The position numbers and the translations under genes were made by a program. Below are positions 5,777 through 6,797 of a stretch of DNA of 6,797 nt, piece after piece. The notes under the pieces were generated by a model. It saw only the letters and a list, made by a program, of their open reading frames with translations, ran no database searches and had not been told where the DNA came from. Position 1 is the stretch's first letter; every line of letters starts with the position of its first letter. The stretch comes from Bacillota bacterium (GTDB taxonomy: Bacteria > Bacillota_A > Clostridia > Peptostreptococcales > Anaerovoracaceae), in assembly GCA_017556895.1 (NCBI GenBank), contig JAFYLX010000154.1, positions 1 to 6,797 on the forward strand, in the 5' to 3' direction.

Positions 5777-6315
5777 TACAGCTTTTCAATTGAAATATGG
5801 TCATTTGTGTAAACACAAATAGACGCTGCAATTTCAAGTGACTTTCTTACAACTTCTTCAGCGCTTAAATCCGTGTTGTTGTATAGTGCGTTTGCTGCCG
5901 CATAAGCAAAGTTACCGCCGGAACCGATGGCAACGAAATCCTGGTCAGGTTCGATAACTTCCCCTGTACCTGATATAACCAGCATGTTTTCTCTGTCAGC
6001 AACAATCATAAGAGCCTCTAAGTTTCTCATACCCTTATCAGAACGCCACATCTGCGCAAGGTCTACCGCTGCTCTCTTTAGGTTTCCAGAATGAGCTTCA
6101 AGCTTGCTCTCAAACTTTTCAGTTAGAGAGAATGCATCCGCAACTGAACCTGCGAATCCAGACACTACAGTGTTCTTATAGATTTTTCTTACCTTTTTGG
6201 CCCCATTTTTCATGATTGCAGTTTCGCCCATTGTAACCTGTCCATCACCACCGATACACACATCATCTGGACCTCTTCTCACTGCACAAATTGTGGTTGC
6301 ATGAAATTGTACCAT
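5776..6315 (-). CDS. hslV: Protease subunit HslV (ClpQ)
   Basis: This 179-residue protein is the proteolytic dodecamer subunit of HslVU and has the usual length. It begins [14 protein letters not shown]. The double threonine at 7-8 matches the N-terminal TT of mature E. coli HslV, so T7 is the likely nucleophile and residues 1-6 a propeptide. Other family marks are GDGQVTMG (23-30, with D24 equivalent to catalytic D17), AKKVRK (39-44, K41 equivalent to K33), [10 protein letters not shown] (53-62), WRSDK (90-94), GTGEVIEPD (116-124), AIGSGGNFA (128-136) and CVYTND (167-172). There is no serine at position 2, unlike my recollection of B. subtilis ClpQ. The start is ATG at 6313-6315, with a perfect AGGAGG (6325-6330) 9 bases upstream. 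It begins 21 bases after topA. Confidence 0.97.
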   Translation of the reverse strand: MVQFHATTICAVRRGPDDVCIGGDGQVTMGETAIMKNGAKKVRKIYKNTVVSGFAGSVADAFSLTEKFESKLEAHSGNLKRAAVDLAQMWRSDKGMRNLEALMIVADRENMLVISGTGEVIEPDQDFVAIGSGGNFAYAAANALYNNTDLSAEEVVRKSLEIAASICVYTNDHISIEKL

Positions 6316-6336
6316 TACTAAATACCTCCTAATCTA

Positions 6337-6797
6337 CTACTCTTTATACCCACATTTATCATTTGAACATACAAACTTGGTGTTTCTTACATTGCGCTCA
6401 AGCAATAACTCTCCGCATTCAGGACACTTTTTGTCTGTAGGTTTATACCAAAAAGCCTTATTGCAAGTTGGATAATTGCTACATCCGTAGAAAATCTTTC
6501 CTGATCTACCACGTTTAGCAACGATATCGCCACCACAATCAGGGCAAGCTACGCCAGTCTTCTTCACAATTGGCTTTGTATTTTTACAATCAGGATAACC
6601 GCTACACGCAAGGAACTCACCAAATCTTCCTGATTTGATTGCCATAGGCTTGCCACATATTTCGCAAAGCTCATCAGTAAGCTGATCCTCTACTTCTACC
6701 TTTTCAATTGCCTTATCTGCAATCTCAAGTTCAACTTTTAATGTAGCGTAGAAATCTCTAACAATTTCCTTCCAATCTAATGACTTAATTTCTACAT
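6337..6797 (-). CDS. topA: DNA topoisomerase I, C-terminal part (partial at window edge)
   Basis: The frame stays open to the right edge, so only the last 152 complete codons are visible, ending in TAG at 6337-6339. They begin with the end of the topoisomerase core (DWKEIVRDFY) and continue with three Cys4 zinc ribbons: C44, C47, C64, C70; C84, C87, C105, C111; and C124, C127, C143, C148 (numbered from the first visible codon). GRFGEFLACSGYPDC is typical of bacterial type IA TopA. The enzyme relaxes negative supercoils, and the zinc ribbons bind single-stranded DNA and, in some species, RNA polymerase. The catalytic tyrosine lies outside the window. The in-frame ATG at 6645 falls between the first and second cysteine pairs of a zinc ribbon, so it is not the start. 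Confidence 0.95.
   Translation of the reverse strand, partial: VEIKSLDWKEIVRDFYATLKVELEIADKAIEKVEVEDQLTDELCEICGKPMAIKSGRFGEFLACSGYPDCKNTKPIVKKTGVACPDCGGDIVAKRGRSGKIFYGCSNYPTCNKAFWYKPTDKKCPECGELLLERNVRNTKFVCSNDKCGYKE

Noticed and set aside
5763..5837. A 25-residue N-terminal extension of HslU from an upstream ATG
   Set aside because: It overlaps the end of hslV in another frame, lacks a ribosome binding site of its own, and the strong site at 5769-5776 with a family-typical N-terminus points to 5762.
6643..6645. An internal ATG as the start of a small zinc-ribbon protein
   Set aside because: The frame is open further upstream to the window edge and encodes the first cysteine pair and the end of the TopA core, so this is the tail of topA.

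Overview
The window reads as chromosomal DNA from a low-to-moderate G+C, endospore-forming Firmicute, most likely an anaerobic member of the Clostridia. The reasons are a CodY regulator downstream of topA-hslV-hslU, a YunB-type sporulation protein, CCA-encoding tRNA genes, strong AGGAGG-type ribosome binding sites and consensus sigma-A promoters. I cannot name a genus. Every gene lies on the minus strand, so the biological order runs from the right edge to the left edge.

Right part (6797 to 3512): the 3' end of topA, then hslV, hslU and codY, with gaps of only 21, 13 and 31 bases. This looks like one operon linking DNA topology, a two-component ATP-dependent protease and the global nutrient regulator. 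A hairpin with a U-run follows codY.

Middle part (3461 to 905): yunB (sporulation), hflX (ribosome-associated GTPase) and a yigZ/IMPACT-family gene. The gap between yunB and hflX is 21 bases, and hflX and yigZ overlap by 14 bases. The yunB ribosome binding site lies inside the 3' arm of the codY terminator hairpin.

Left part (904 to 1): a 373-base region without genes, then six tRNA genes in the order Val(TAC), Asp(GTC), Thr(TGT), Tyr(GTA), Gly(GCC), Gly(TCC). The gene-free region is the most striking part of the window. It holds four tandem sigma-A promoters spaced 97 to 106 bases apart. Each has a perfect TTGACA -35 box, exactly 17 bases of spacer and a good -10 box. Two of them also carry a duplicated AT-rich inverted repeat at the same place upstream of the -35 box.

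Other points worth a second look are a C1:G72 pair in tRNA-Tyr where bacteria usually have G1:C72, a CodY whose branched-chain-amino-acid pocket residues do not seem conserved, and an HslV whose catalytic threonine is preceded by a short propeptide. I found no mobile element, CRISPR array, defence system or wholly unknown gene.
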